A stretch of 64,000 bases of DNA, taken from Caenispirillum bisanense. Its GTDB lineage: Bacteria; Pseudomonadota; Alphaproteobacteria; Rhodospirillales; UBA2165. The stretch lies in the NCBI GenBank assembly GCA_945877815.1, contig CAMDWJ010000002.1, forward strand, positions 100,305 through 164,304. The letters are read 5' to 3'. The notes under the pieces were generated by a model. The model was not told where the DNA came from. It did not search any database and saw only the letters and a list, made by a program, of their open reading frames with translations. This document shows positions 9,737 through 19,415 of this stretch, in pieces. Numbering within the stretch: position 1 is the stretch's first letter; every line of letters starts with the position of its first letter. Position numbers and translations under genes: made by a program.

Positions 9737-10663
9737 ATGCAGCCGATCATATCCATCGTCAATCTATCCAAGACCTATGGATCCGGGTTCCAGGCGCTCA
9801 AAAACGTCAACCTCGAGATCCGCAAAGGCGAAATTTTCGCCCTGCTCGGCCCCAACGGCGCCGGCAAGACGACACTGATCAATATCGTCTGCGGCATCGT
9901 CAATCCGGGCGAAGGCCATGTCTCGGCCGACGGCCATGATGTCGTTACCGACTATCGCGCCGCACGCACCAAGATCGGACTGGTACCCCAGGAATTGGTG
10001 ACCGACGCCTTCGAGACCGTCTGGGCGACCGTCAGCTTCAGCCGCGGCCTGTTCGGACGCCCACGCAACCCCGCCTATATCGAGAAAGTCCTCAAAGACC
10101 TGTCGCTCTGGGACAAGAAGGACAGCAAGATCATGACGCTGTCCGGCGGCATGAAGCGCCGCGTGCTGATCGCCAAGGCGCTTTCGCACGAACCGCAAAT
10201 TCTGTTCCTCGACGAACCGACGGCCGGCGTCGATGTCGAACTGCGTCGCGACATGTGGGGCATGGTGCGCACACTACGCGATTCCGGCGTCACGATCGTG
10301 CTCACCACGCATTATATCGAAGAGGCCGAGGACATGGCCGACCGGGTCGGCGTGATCAGCGGCGGCGAAATAATTTTGGTCGAGGACAAAGCCGAACTCA
10401 TGCGCAAGCTCGGCAAGAAGCAATTGACAATGCAGCTCACAGACAAGCTCGACAGCATCCCCGACTCGCTCGTGCCCTATGGTCTGACGCTGGCCCCCGA
10501 CGGCACCGCGTTGGTCTATAGTTACGACACCCGGGCCGAACGCACGGGTATCACCGCCCTGCTTGGTGCGATGAACGAAGCCGGCGTGCGGTTCAGCGAC
10601 GTGCAAACTACGCAAAGTTCGCTCGAGGATATTTTCGTCAGTCTGGTGCAGGCCAAACCATGA
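9737..10663 (+). CDS. ABC-2 type exporter, ATP-binding subunit (YadG-like)
   Basis: 308 residues. Walker [10 protein letters not shown] (38-46), Q-loop in [12 protein letters not shown], signature LSGGMKRR (135-142), Walker [13 protein letters not shown] (155-166), then His-loop [11 protein letters not shown]-terminal ~80-residue extension is typical of DrrA/YadG ATPases. It pairs with the permease that starts 10 bases downstream. Substrate unknown; relatives export lipids, polysaccharides or drugs. Confidence 0.92.
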   Translation: MQPIISIVNLSKTYGSGFQALKNVNLEIRKGEIFALLGPNGAGKTTLINIVCGIVNPGEGHVSADGHDVVTDYRAARTKIGLVPQELVTDAFETVWATVSFSRGLFGRPRNPAYIEKVLKDLSLWDKKDSKIMTLSGGMKRRVLIAKALSHEPQILFLDEPTAGVDVELRRDMWGMVRTLRDSGVTIVLTTHYIEEAEDMADRVGVISGGEIILVEDKAELMRKLGKKQLTMQLTDKLDSIPDSLVPYGLTLAPDGTALVYSYDTRAERTGITALLGAMNEAGVRFSDVQTTQSSLEDIFVSLVQAKP

Positions 10664-10673
10664 AGGATCAGCT

Positions 10674-11435
10674 ATGAACCTGCACGCCGTCCGCGCGATC
10701 TATATTTTCGAGATGTCGCGCACGGCCCGGACCGTGCTGCAAAGCATCGTCTCGCCGGTGATTTCCACATCGCTCTATTTCGTCGTCTTCGGCGCCGCCA
10801 TGGGGTCGCGCATCGCCGAGATCGGCGGGGTATCGTATGGCGCCTTCATCATTCCGGGATTGGTCATGATGTCCCTGCTGACCGTGAGCATCAGCAACGC
10901 CTCCTTCGGGATCTATTTCCCGAAATGGGCGGGCACCATATATGAAATCCTGTCGGCGCCCGTGTCCTATGTCGAGATCGTGCTCGGCTATGTCGGCGCG
11001 GCGGCGTCGAAATCCATCATTCTCGGCGCGATCATCCTCGTGACCGCTCGGCTGTTCGTGCCCTACGAGATTGCCCACCCGGTCTGGATGTTTGCTTTCC
11101 TCGTCCTGACGTCCGCGACCTTCAGTCTCTTCGGGTTCATCATCGGTATCTGGGCCAGCGGGTTCGAAGAGCTGCAATTCATCCCGACCTTGATCGTGGC
11201 GCCTTTGGCATTCCTCGGCGGCAGTTTCTATTCCATCGATATGCTGCCGCCCATCTGGCAAAAAATCGCGCTGTTCAATCCGGTCGTCTATCTGATCAGC
11301 GGTTTCCGATGGAGCTTTTTCGACATATCCGACGTCGGCGTCGAGATTAGCCTCGCTATGACGCTCGGCTTCCTCGCCCTGTGCCTCACGACGGTCTGGT
11401 GGATATTCAAGACCGGCTACAAACTCAAGACGTGA
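10674..11435 (+). CDS. ABC-2 type exporter, permease subunit (YadH-like)
   Basis: 253 residues with about six hydrophobic segments and the ABC-2 family pattern near the C terminus ([17 protein letters not shown]). It starts 10 bases after the ATPase gene and forms a two-gene transporter with it. The match to YadH/NodJ-type permeases is by overall pattern. The following thiE-like gene begins 38 bases later and may be co-transcribed, but nothing links the functions. Confidence 0.9.
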   Translation: MNLHAVRAIYIFEMSRTARTVLQSIVSPVISTSLYFVVFGAAMGSRIAEIGGVSYGAFIIPGLVMMSLLTVSISNASFGIYFPKWAGTIYEILSAPVSYVEIVLGYVGAAASKSIILGAIILVTARLFVPYEIAHPVWMFAFLVLTSATFSLFGFIIGIWASGFEELQFIPTLIVAPLAFLGGSFYSIDMLPPIWQKIALFNPVVYLISGFRWSFFDISDVGVEISLAMTLGFLALCLTTVWWIFKTGYKLKT

Positions 11436-11472
11436 GTTGTCGGCGGGCCCGCAACGGGTTAAGGGAACGGGC

Positions 11473-12123
11473 ATGAGCGAATCTGCAAAACAATCCGCCT
11501 GCCGCCTTTATCTGATCACGCCGCCGCGCCTCGAAGCCTCGAGCTTCGCCGACACCCTCGCCCTGGCGCTCGATGCGGGCGACGTCGCCTGCGTTCAGCT
11601 CCGCCTGAAGGACATCGCAGAGGACGAGATCGCGCGCGCCGCCGAAATGCTGGCGCCCATCGCGCAAAGCCGAGACGTCGCGTTCATCATGAACGATTTT
11701 CCCGAGATCGCGCACGCGACGGGGTGCGACGGCGTGCATGTCGGCCAGGAGGATGCGAGCTACGAGGATGCGCGGCGCATCGTCGGCGCCGATGCGATCG
11801 TCGGCGTGACCTGTCATGCGTCCCGCCACCTCGCCATGGAGGCCGCCGAACAGGGGGCCGACTATGTCGCCTTCGGCGCTTTCTTTCCGACCGCCACCAA
11901 GGATGCCAAGGGAAATGCGTCGCCCGAAATCCTCGTGGCCTGGAGCGAGATGGTCACGGTTCCCTCCGTCGCCATCGGCGGCATCACGCCGACCAATTGC
12001 CCAATCCTCGTGCAAGCCGGCGCCGACTTCCTCGCCGTCGTCTCCGCCGTATGGGATCACCCGGACGGACCGGGCGCCGCTGTGAAGGCGTTCAACGCGG
12101 CCATCGCGAGCGCAAAGGGCTAG
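11473..12123 (+). CDS. ThiE-like thiamine phosphate synthase family protein
   Basis: 216 residues from the ATG at 11473. TIM-barrel ThiE/TenI signatures are present: [38 protein letters not shown] and the phosphate loop [11 protein letters not shown]. ThiE joins HMP-PP and thiazole phosphate. The usual QLR(D/E)K motif reads QLRLK here and no other thiamine gene is nearby, so this may be a divergent paralogue rather than the main ThiE. It sits 106 bases upstream of efp, an order seen in several alphaproteobacteria. Confidence 0.8.
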   Translation: MSESAKQSACRLYLITPPRLEASSFADTLALALDAGDVACVQLRLKDIAEDEIARAAEMLAPIAQSRDVAFIMNDFPEIAHATGCDGVHVGQEDASYEDARRIVGADAIVGVTCHASRHLAMEAAEQGADYVAFGAFFPTATKDAKGNASPEILVAWSEMVTVPSVAIGGITPTNCPILVQAGADFLAVVSAVWDHPDGPGAAVKAFNAAIASAKG

Positions 12124-12229
12124 ACGCCGCGACACCTTGCCGTTCCCGGACCCAAATGCTAGCTTCCGCGCCCGTCGCCGAAGCCCGGCGGTCTCAATCA
12201 ATTTTAGTCAGGCAAGACGGCAAGAGCCC

Positions 12230-12799
12230 ATGAAAATCAACGGCAATGCGATCAAGGTGGGTTACGTCCTCGAACATGAAGGACGTCTGTGGCGCGCCAT
12301 GAAGACGCAGCACACCCACCCCGGCAAGGGCGGCGCCTTCATGCAAGTCGAACTCAAGGACATCCGCACGGGCACCAAGCAGAACACCCGTTTCCGCTCC
12401 GCCGACACGGTCGAGCAGGTCAGCCTGGAGTTCAAGGATTTCCAGTTCCTCTACAAAGAGGGTGACAGCTACACCTTCATGAACACCGAGACCTACGATC
12501 AGGTCTCGCTGGGCGAAGACATGCTCGGCGAGGATCAGGTCCCGTACTTGACCGACGGCATGATGGTGAAGGTCGAAAGCTTCGAGGACAGCGTCATCGG
12601 CGTCAGCTTGCCGGAATTCGTCACCTTGGAGATCACCGAGGCCGACGCGGTGGTGAAGGGCCAGACGGCATCGTCGTCCTACAAACCGGCCGTGCTTGCG
12701 AATGGCGTGCGCACCTCCGTGCCGCCCTACATCGGAGCCGGCACTCGTGTCGTCATCCGGACCGACGACGGATCCTACGTCGAACGCGCGAAAGATTAA
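12230..12799 (+). CDS. efp: Elongation factor P
   Basis: 189 residues from the ATG at 12230 (MKINGNAIKVGYVLEHEG); a longer frame upstream is not EF-P-like. The modifiable loop HTHPGKGGAF puts the target Lys at residue 33. Three beta-barrel domains follow, ending in GTRVVIRTDDGSYVERAKD. It relieves ribosome stalling at polyproline. The window itself encodes Pro-rich proteins (for example the OmpA-like protein at 29262) that would need it. Confidence 0.97.
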   Translation: MKINGNAIKVGYVLEHEGRLWRAMKTQHTHPGKGGAFMQVELKDIRTGTKQNTRFRSADTVEQVSLEFKDFQFLYKEGDSYTFMNTETYDQVSLGEDMLGEDQVPYLTDGMMVKVESFEDSVIGVSLPEFVTLEITEADAVVKGQTASSSYKPAVLANGVRTSVPPYIGAGTRVVIRTDDGSYVERAKD

Positions 12800-12807
12800 G
12801 GCACACA

Positions 12808-13614
12808 GTGGCGCTCCGTTCCGCGACCCTCAATGTCATGACCAAGGCGGCCCGTGCGGCCGCCGTGCGCCTCAAACGCGACTATGGCGAGGTCGAACAG
12901 CTTCAGGTCTCGCGCAAGGGGCCGGCCGATTTCGTCACAGCGGCCGACGAGCGTACCGAGAAGATCCTGCGCAACGAGCTTGAGCGCGCGCGGCCCGATT
13001 ACGGCTTCCTGATGGAAGAAGGCGGCATCGTCAAAGGCAAGGATCCAACCAAACGCTGGATCATCGACCCGATCGACGGCACCACCAACTTCATCCACGG
13101 CATCGCCCATTTCGCCATGTCGATCGCGTTGGAGGACAACGGCGAAATCGTAGCGGGCCTCATTTTCGATCCGATCAACGAACAGATGTTCACGGCCGAA
13201 AAGGGCCAAGGCGCCTATCTCAACGAGCGCCGCCTGCGCGTTTCCAAGCGCGAAAGCCTGGATGTGTCGCTGTTCGCCACCGGCATTCCGTTCCTGGGCC
13301 GCGGCACCGCAGCCGACCATCAGAGGTTTCTGGTCGAGGTCAACGCGGTCATGGCGGTTTCAGCCGGCATCCGCCGCTTCGGTTCGGCGGCGCTCGATCT
13401 CGCCTATGTTGCCGCCGGTCGTTTCGAGGGATTCTGGGAATCCGAGCTTCAACCTTGGGACATCGCCGCTGGCATCTTGTTGGTGCGCGAGGCAGGCGGG
13501 ATCATCACCGAAATCGACGGCGGTGATAAGATGTTGGAGAGCGGCAGTGTGATCGCGGCCAACTCCGCCATGCACGGCCCGCTCAGACAGATTTTGCGCA
13601 GCGCGAAAGCCTGA
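12808..13614 (+). CDS. suhB: Inositol monophosphatase family protein (SuhB)
   Basis: 268 residues with a GTG start 8 bases after efp, an efp-suhB pairing typical of alphaproteobacteria. Metal-binding motifs: EEGG near residue 70, WIIDPIDGTTNFIHG (the DPIDGTTNF signature) and WDIAAGILLVREAGG. The family hydrolyses inositol-1-phosphate and related sugar phosphates with Mg2+. Whether it has the SuhB role in transcription complexes is not visible. Confidence 0.92.
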   Translation: MALRSATLNVMTKAARAAAVRLKRDYGEVEQLQVSRKGPADFVTAADERTEKILRNELERARPDYGFLMEEGGIVKGKDPTKRWIIDPIDGTTNFIHGIAHFAMSIALEDNGEIVAGLIFDPINEQMFTAEKGQGAYLNERRLRVSKRESLDVSLFATGIPFLGRGTAADHQRFLVEVNAVMAVSAGIRRFGSAALDLAYVAAGRFEGFWESELQPWDIAAGILLVREAGGIITEIDGGDKMLESGSVIAANSAMHGPLRQILRSAKA

Positions 13615-13630
13615 TCCGGAGGACACGAGC

Positions 13631-14338
13631 GTGTCCGAGATATTGAGTGCCTTCTCGATCGCCTTCGACTTGATCGTTTCGCTCGACCGCGAATTGATCG
13701 AAATCATCCGACGCACCTTCCTCGTCAGTCTCTCCGCCGTCGCCATCGCGACGCTCATCGGCCTGCCGGCTGGCGCGGTGCTCGCCGTCGTGCGCTTCCC
13801 CGGACGGCGCGCACTCGTCATCCTTATCAATGCGCTGATGGGATTGCCGCCGGTCGTCGTCGGGCTCGTCATCTATCTCGTTTTGTCGCGCAGCGGCCCG
13901 CTCGGTTTCATGGGCCTGATGTTTTCTCCGACCGCGATGATCGTCGCGCAATGCGTGCTCATCGTGCCCATCGTGACCGCGCTGTCGCACCAGGTGCTGC
14001 GCGAGCTTTACGAGGAATATCGCGAGCAGTTGTGCTCCTTCGGCGCCACCCTGCCGCAGATGATCCTGACCATCCTGTGGGACGGGCGGCGCAATCTCGT
14101 CACCTCGGTCATGGCGGGATTCGGGCGCGCGGTCGCCGAAGTTGGCGCGGTGCTGATTGTCGGCGGCAATATCGCCGGCGTGACCCGCGTCATGACCACG
14201 ACCATCGCGCTCGAAACCAGCAAGGGCGATCTGGCGCTCGCGCTGGCGCTCGGCATGATCCTGGTAGTGACCGCGATCGCGCTCAATGCCAGCGCCTTCC
14301 TGGTCGGCGACGCCGCGCCGGCTCGCCAGGGCGGGTAA
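13631..14338 (+). CDS. tupB: Tungstate-type ABC transporter permease TupB
   Basis: 235 residues, GTG start 16 bases after suhB. About five membrane spans and the EAA-like loop (EEYREQLCSFGATLPQMILTIL), then MAGFGRAVAEVGAVLIVGGN, which is typical of TupB/CysU-type molybdate-tungstate permeases. First gene of a tupB-tupC-tupA operon. Specificity for tungstate over molybdate is inferred from the TupA partner. Confidence 0.88.
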   Translation: MSEILSAFSIAFDLIVSLDRELIEIIRRTFLVSLSAVAIATLIGLPAGAVLAVVRFPGRRALVILINALMGLPPVVVGLVIYLVLSRSGPLGFMGLMFSPTAMIVAQCVLIVPIVTALSHQVLRELYEEYREQLCSFGATLPQMILTILWDGRRNLVTSVMAGFGRAVAEVGAVLIVGGNIAGVTRVMTTTIALETSKGDLALALALGMILVVTAIALNASAFLVGDAAPARQGG

Positions 14339-14342
14339 AGCG

Positions 14343-15059
14343 ATGCCGTCGCTTCCCCTCAGTCTCGAAAATGTCAGCCTCTCGATCGGCGGCGCGAGCC
14401 TGATCGAGGATGTCTCGCTCACCCTTCATCACGGGCCGCGCACCATCATCCTCGGCGCCAACGGGGCGGGCAAAAGCCTGATCCTGCGCTTGAGTCATGG
14501 ATTGCTGGGGCCGACGCGGGGTTCCGTGCGCTGGGGCGGCGCCGAACGGCTCGGCCCCTTGCGCCGCCGCCAGGCAATGGTCTTCCAAAAACCGATCATG
14601 CTGCGCCGCTCGACCCGGGCCAATGCGGGCTACGGGCTCAAGATAGCGGGGATGCCGCGCAGCGAACGCGAGGCCCGCGTGGCTCAGGTTTTGGAACGCG
14701 TCGGTCTCGCGCGGCTGGCCGAGCGCGATGCCCGCGTGCTGTCCGGTGGCGAGCAGCAGAAGCTGGCGCTGGCGCGCGCCTGGGCGCTCGATCCCGAAAT
14801 CATGTTCCTGGACGAACCGACGGCCAATCTCGATCCGACCGCGACAGCCGCCGTCGAAGCTATCGTCAACGAGATCCACGCGGGCGGCGCAAAGATCGTC
14901 ATGACGACGCAAAGCCTGTCGCAAGCCAAACGCCTCGCCGACGAGGTGATTTTCGTACATCGCGGGCGGGTCGCCGAGCAAACCCCGGCGGACGAATTCT
15001 TCGCCAATCCCCGCAGCGCCGAAGCCGCCGCGTTTCTGAAGGGCGAACTCGCCTGGTGA
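14343..15059 (+). CDS. tupC: Tungstate-type ABC transporter ATPase TupC
   Basis: 238 residues from the ATG at 14343, four bases after the tupB stop. Walker A GANGAGKS (38-45), Q-loop AMVFQKPIMLRRS, signature LSGGEQQKLALARA, Walker B IMFLDEPTANLD, and a His in the switch region replaced by TTQSLSQAKR (His-loop reads TTQS rather than TTHS). It energises import with TupB and TupA. Confidence 0.88.
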   Translation: MPSLPLSLENVSLSIGGASLIEDVSLTLHHGPRTIILGANGAGKSLILRLSHGLLGPTRGSVRWGGAERLGPLRRRQAMVFQKPIMLRRSTRANAGYGLKIAGMPRSEREARVAQVLERVGLARLAERDARVLSGGEQQKLALARAWALDPEIMFLDEPTANLDPTATAAVEAIVNEIHAGGAKIVMTTQSLSQAKRLADEVIFVHRGRVAEQTPADEFFANPRSAEAAAFLKGELAW

Positions 15060-15153
15060 ATTGGGCGCTTCGCCCTGGGGAATTTTCCCCGCCGCCCAAG
15101 CCTTGTCAGCCAAGCGCGCGAAGACGATGATGCGTCATTCTACCGAGGAACGC

Positions 15154-15987
15154 ATGATGTACTTTGCCCGCCGAGCCTTGCTTGCCGTCCTCGCGGTGCT
15201 GTTCCTTACCCTGCCCGCGACCGCCCAGGACAAATTCATCACCGTCGCTTCGACCACCTCGACCGAGCAGTCGGGCCTGTTCAAGCACCTGCTCCCGGCC
15301 TTCACCAGGGCGAGCGCCATCGAGGTGCGCGTGGTCGCGGTCGGCACCGGCCAGGCGATCAAGCTCGGCGAAAAAGGCGATGCCGACGTGCTGCTGGTCC
15401 ACCACAAGCCGTCGGAAGAAAAATTCATCGCCGAAGGCTGGGGCGTGAAACGGCTCGAAGTCATGTACAACGATTTCGTCGTCGTCGGGCCGGACAGCGA
15501 TCCCGCCAAGATCAAGGGCATCACGGACGTCAGCGCTGCCTTCCGCAAGATCGCCGAGACCAAATCCACCTGGGCGTCGCGCGGCGATGCCAGCGGCACC
15601 GACTTGGCCGAAAAGGAGATCTGGCAGGCGCTCGGAATCGCGGTGAGCAAATCCGGCCCCGAATGGTACCGCGAGCTTGGCCAGGGCATGGGGCCGACGC
15701 TCAATACTTCGGCGCAGCTGCCCGCCTATACGCTGTCCGACCGCGGCACCTGGATCAGCTTCAAGAATCGCGGACCATTGCAGATCGTGGTCGAGGGCGA
15801 CCAGAAGCTGTTCAACCAATATGGCGTGATGCTGGTGAACCCGGCGAAGCACCCCCATGTGAAGGTCGAGCTCGGCCAGCAGTTCATCGACTGGATCGTC
15901 GCCGACGCCGGACAGAAGACAATCGCGGATTACAAGATCGAAGGGCAGCAGCTTTTCTTCCCCAACGCGCGCAAGCAGGGCAGCTAA
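15154..15987 (+). CDS. tupA: Tungstate-binding periplasmic protein TupA
   Basis: 277 residues from the ATG at 15154, with GAGGAA just upstream; the next codon (15157) is also ATG. A signal peptide (ALLAVLAVLFLTLPATAQ) is followed by the TupA hallmarks ITVASTTSTEQSG and SRGDASGTDLAEKEIW. It binds tungstate (or molybdate) in the periplasm for TupBC. The gap to tupC is 94 bases, wider than between tupB and tupC. Confidence 0.9.
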   Translation: MMYFARRALLAVLAVLFLTLPATAQDKFITVASTTSTEQSGLFKHLLPAFTRASAIEVRVVAVGTGQAIKLGEKGDADVLLVHHKPSEEKFIAEGWGVKRLEVMYNDFVVVGPDSDPAKIKGITDVSAAFRKIAETKSTWASRGDASGTDLAEKEIWQALGIAVSKSGPEWYRELGQGMGPTLNTSAQLPAYTLSDRGTWISFKNRGPLQIVVEGDQKLFNQYGVMLVNPAKHPHVKVELGQQFIDWIVADAGQKTIADYKIEGQQLFFPNARKQGS

Positions 15988-15995
15988 AACCGCCC

Positions 15996-17033
15996 ATGCG
16001 CAAACCTGCCGTCCCGCTTCAGCCCGTCGTCGATCCGGCCGGATGGCGCGCGGACGAGGTCGAAGACGCTGTGAGCTTTGCGCTCGACGAAGGCCATCTT
16101 ACCGAACTGGACGCGGCTCTGGCCCGGCTCGAACGATCGAGCCTGCCCATCGAGGCGATGCGCCGCACCGACTTCCAACTGGGCCGCCTCGCGATGCTCC
16201 TGAACGAGATCCGCCATGAATTGATGGACGGGCGCGGCTTCGCGCTGATGCGCAATTTTCCGGTCGAGCGTTTTACGCGCCGGTAAACGGCGACGGCCTA
16301 TTGGGGCCTCGGCGCCTATCTCGGCAAAGCCGTCATGCAAAATGCGCTCGGTCATATGATCGGGCACGAGCAGGATCTGGGCTTCGATGCACGCGACCCC
16401 ACGCGGCGCAACTATCACACCAACCAGAATACCGACTTCCATGCCGAGCGGTGCGACATCGTAGGCCTGCTGTGTCTGCGCAATGCCAAAAGCGGCGGCG
16501 AGCTTCGAATCGTCTCCTCGATCACCGTCTATAACGAGATGCTGAAACGCCGCCCAGATCTGGTGGCCGAGATGGTCAAGCCGCTCTATCGCGACCGGCG
16601 CGGCGAGGTGCCGGAAGGCAAGGAGCCCTGGTATACGCTGCCCATGTTCAGCTTCCACAACGGGTATCTGTCGATCCGCGGCGGCAATTCGTTCGTGAAA
16701 ACAGCCCAGCGCTTTCCCGAGGTCCCGCGCCTGAGCGAGGCGCAACTCGAAGCCCTGGCCCTGATGCAGGAGATCGCGAGCGAATTCCACCTCGACGTTC
16801 GGCTCCAGCCGGGCGAAATCTTGTTCGCGCATAGCCACGTCATTCTCCATGCCCGCACCCAGTATGAGGATTGGCCGGAGCCGGAGCGCAAACGCCATAT
16901 GCTCCGTCTGTGGCTCAATACCGATCTGGCGTTCGGCGATTCGGCGCGGCCGTTGAGCGCGGATTTCGCCGAGACCGTCCAAGGCCTCCCGACGCAGATG
17001 GCGAAACCCAACGTTCCCCTGGAGGCCGAGTAG
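15996..17033 (+). pseudogene. TauD/TfdA family dioxygenase broken by one in-frame TAA
   Basis: Reading frame 15996-17033 encodes a full-length (345-codon) Fe(II)/2-oxoglutarate dioxygenase-like protein interrupted only by TAA at 16284-16286. The frame is the same before (ending FPVERFTRR) and after (TATAYWGLGAYLG) the stop, so no frameshift is involved. The codon position corresponds to a charged residue in relatives as I recall them, consistent with GAA changing to TAA. The iron site reads HAE (in DFHAERCDIVGLLCL) where most relatives have HxD; distal His in VILHARTQYED and the 2OG Arg in RHMLRLWL are present. Either a very recent pseudogene, a split gene restarting at ATG 16335, or a base error. 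Confidence 0.82.
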
Positions 17034-17083
17034 GCCCGGCAAGAACGTCTCGACAGCGCGCGCGCGCGCGCCGACAATAGCGC

Positions 17084-18367
17084 GTGGCCTTCTTTACCAA
17101 ACTTCACGATCTGATCACCCGCCGAAGCGCGCTGCGCGTCCTGCGCCATCGCGCCTATGCGATCTATCTCGTCACCGACTTCATGTCCAATGTCGGCCAA
17201 TGGGCCTTCCGCGTCGGCACCGGCTGGCTCGCCTGGGAGTTGACCCATTCGGGCCTATGGCTCGGCATCGTCGCCCTGATGGCAGCCCTGCCCTTCTTCA
17301 CCATCCTGCCGATCGCCGGCGCCTTCGCCGACCGCACCGACAAGCTGACCATCATCCGCATCACGCGCACCTGCGGCATCGCGCTGACCCTGCTGCTGTT
17401 CTTCCTCACGATCATGGACTGGATCGAAATCTATACCCTGTGCGTGCTCACCTTCTTCATCGCGGTCAACCAGACCTTCACCCAGCCGGTGCGCCTGACC
17501 ATGGCGCCGGCGCTGGTGCCGCGCGAAGACATCGCCGCCGCCATCGGCCTCAATGCCGGGATGCAAAGCTCGGCCCGCTTCGTCGGCCCGATGATCGGCG
17601 GATTGATGATCGCGAGCCTCGGCGTCGCCTCGGTCTTCATCCTCAACAGCTTCTCCTTTTCCATCGCCGTGATCGGGCTGATGAACATCAAGCTGACCTT
17701 CGACGACCGCGACACCGGCGTGCGCGCGAGCCTGATCGCCGACATCATCGCCGGAATCCGCTATTCCTTCACCCACGAGACCATCGGCCCGATGATCGTC
17801 ATTGTCTTCGTGATCTCGATCTTCACGCGGCCCTTTCTCGAACTCTTCCCGGGCTTCAACGACGACATCTTCAACAAGGGGCCGGAAGGCCTCGGAACGC
17901 TGATGTCCGCGGTCGGCATCGGCGGCATTCTGGGCAGTATCTTCATTTCGAACTTCTCGCGCTCCAAGCTGCTGCTGATGCTCTCCTTCAGCCTGATGGC
18001 GGTGACCTGCCTGCTCGTCATAACCTTCGCCTGGACCAACATCTTCGAGGTCGGCGTCGCCTGCGTGATCGGACTCGGCTTCTGCATCACCTGTTGGCAA
18101 TCGACCACGACGGTGCTGATCCAGACCGCCGTCGAGGGCCGCATGCGCGCGCGCGTGATGAGCATCTACGCGCTGACCTTCCGCGCCTGCTCCAGCATGG
18201 GCGCCATGATCGTCGGCGGCGCGTCGCACTATTTCGGCCTCAAGATCCCGCTCGCCGCCGGCGGCGTGATCGCGCTGATCACGCTCATCGCCTATCTGCC
18301 CAAGATGAAGATTCTGGGCGTGGCCTTCGAGAAGAACATGCAGGCGGTAACGAAGAAGATCGAGTAG
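17084..18367 (+). CDS. MFS transporter (EntS/transmembrane secretion effector type)
   Basis: 427 residues with a GTG start at 17084 (MAFFTKLHDLITRRSALRVLRHRAYAIYL). About twelve membrane spans; loop 2-3 carries GAFADRTDKLTIIR, the family's GxxaDRxdrr motif, and a second ATTVLIQTAVEGRMRARVMSIYAL stretch precedes TM10. This is the MFS_3 subfamily that includes the enterobactin exporter. It follows the broken dioxygenase by 50 bases, including a (CG)n-rich run at 17056-17071. Substrate unknown. Confidence 0.88.
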   Translation: MAFFTKLHDLITRRSALRVLRHRAYAIYLVTDFMSNVGQWAFRVGTGWLAWELTHSGLWLGIVALMAALPFFTILPIAGAFADRTDKLTIIRITRTCGIALTLLLFFLTIMDWIEIYTLCVLTFFIAVNQTFTQPVRLTMAPALVPREDIAAAIGLNAGMQSSARFVGPMIGGLMIASLGVASVFILNSFSFSIAVIGLMNIKLTFDDRDTGVRASLIADIIAGIRYSFTHETIGPMIVIVFVISIFTRPFLELFPGFNDDIFNKGPEGLGTLMSAVGIGGILGSIFISNFSRSKLLLMLSFSLMAVTCLLVITFAWTNIFEVGVACVIGLGFCITCWQSTTTVLIQTAVEGRMRARVMSIYALTFRACSSMGAMIVGGASHYFGLKIPLAAGGVIALITLIAYLPKMKILGVAFEKNMQAVTKKIE

Positions 18368-18370
18368 AAG

Positions 18371-18505
18371 GCCCCCCCTCCCTAACCCTCCCCCTCAAGG
18401 GGGGAGGGAACGAAAAAGAATCGCCCTCTCCCCTCACGGGCGGAGGGGATAAAAAAGAATCACCCTCCCCCTTGAGGGGGGAGGGTCGGGGTGGGGGTGA
18501 CGGGT
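18371..18505. repeat. Family C palindromic repeats (CCCTCCCCCTCAAGGGGGGAGGG type)
   Basis: Three consecutive G/C-run palindromes in the gap between the MFS gene and the minus-strand dioxygenase, separated by GAACGAAAAAGAATC-like spacers repeated twice. Related copies occur at 48055-48170 and 53428-53462. Such elements are common between alphaproteobacterial genes; these may also end both convergent transcripts. Confidence 0.8.
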
Positions 18506-18512
18506 TCGCCGC

Positions 18513-19412
18513 CTACGCCGCCATTGCCTTCAACCGCGCATACTCATCGACCGGCTTGCCGTCGATGACGTCCGGACCGGTGCCGCGCACGGTGGTGCGC
18601 ACGACGACGCGCGGAAACTTCGCCTCATCGAACGGCCGCTGGCGATGCACGACGCGGCGATTGTCCCAACAGACGAGATCGCCCTCGCGCCACACATGCG
18701 TATGAACGAACTTATCTTGCGTGGCGAAATCCATCAGCTCGGCGAAAAGTTTTTGCGACTCCACTTCGCCCGCGCCGACGATGCATGTGGCTTGGCTTCC
18801 GACATAAAGTGCCTTGCGCCCCGTCTCCTCATGCACGCGCACCATCGGGTGCGTGACCGGCGGCCACTTCGCCCTCTCTTCGGGCGAGAGCAACCGCCCG
18901 GTCTTGGCGCGTGAGGTCTGCATATCGTGGACAGCCACCTTGCCCTCGATCGCGGCGCGCGAAGCCTCCGGCAATTCATCATAGGCCGCGCGCATATCGG
19001 CCCATTGGGTTTCGCCGCCGATCATGTCGGGCGCTATCCGGCGCCCGTTCAGGAACGAGAGCTTGGCGGCGGCCGGAAAATAGGCGCTGTCGGAATGCCA
19101 CAGCTGATTGGCGCGCAGAAACCGCGATTTGAGCGAGGCCGGATCGCGCAATTTCCCGTCTTCGTCGAGGTTCCCCAAATTCGCGATGAACTTGGTCGGA
19201 TCGATCAGGTCTTCTTCCAAATCGCCAAAGCGAAGCGAGAAGGCGACCTGCTGGGCATCGGTGAGCAATTGGCCGGGAAAGACGAGCACACCGTGCTCCA
19301 TCCACGCACTTCGAATCTCGGCCACCGTTTCGTTTCCGAGCATGCTCCGCAGGTCGATGTTTCGCACTTCGGCGAAAAATGTGCGCCCCAACCTCTTGAC
19401 CTGAAGCCCCAT
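18513..19412 (-). CDS. TauD/TfdA family dioxygenase, copy 2 of tandem pair
   Basis: 299 residues. Iron ligands HSD in LWHSDSAYFPAAA and distal His in RRVVHRQRPFDEAKFPR; the 2-oxoglutarate Arg lies in VVVRTTVRG. It resembles TfdA-like 2,4-D/alkyl sulfate dioxygenases. The upstream neighbour (19416-20339) shares the start (LQVKRLGRTFFAEV), the motif block and the end, so the two arose by tandem duplication. The genes are separated by 3 bases and are surely co-transcribed. Substrate unknown. Confidence 0.9.
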   Translation of the reverse strand: MGLQVKRLGRTFFAEVRNIDLRSMLGNETVAEIRSAWMEHGVLVFPGQLLTDAQQVAFSLRFGDLEEDLIDPTKFIANLGNLDEDGKLRDPASLKSRFLRANQLWHSDSAYFPAAAKLSFLNGRRIAPDMIGGETQWADMRAAYDELPEASRAAIEGKVAVHDMQTSRAKTGRLLSPEERAKWPPVTHPMVRVHEETGRKALYVGSQATCIVGAGEVESQKLFAELMDFATQDKFVHTHVWREGDLVCWDNRRVVHRQRPFDEAKFPRVVVRTTVRGTGPDVIDGKPVDEYARLKAMAA

Positions 19413-19415
19413 AAC

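Noticed and set aside
9737..11435. NodIJ-type nodulation exporter
   Set aside because: The ABC-2 pair fits YadGH-type exporters equally well and no nod genes or nod box are present.
13583..14422. 279-codon minus-strand frame opposite tupB
   Set aside because: Antisense shadow of tupB with Asp/His/Arg-rich composition and no domain.
17200..18705. 501-codon plus-strand frame overlapping the MFS gene
   Set aside because: Arg/His-rich frame-shifted reading of the MFS gene; it also runs through the family C repeats.
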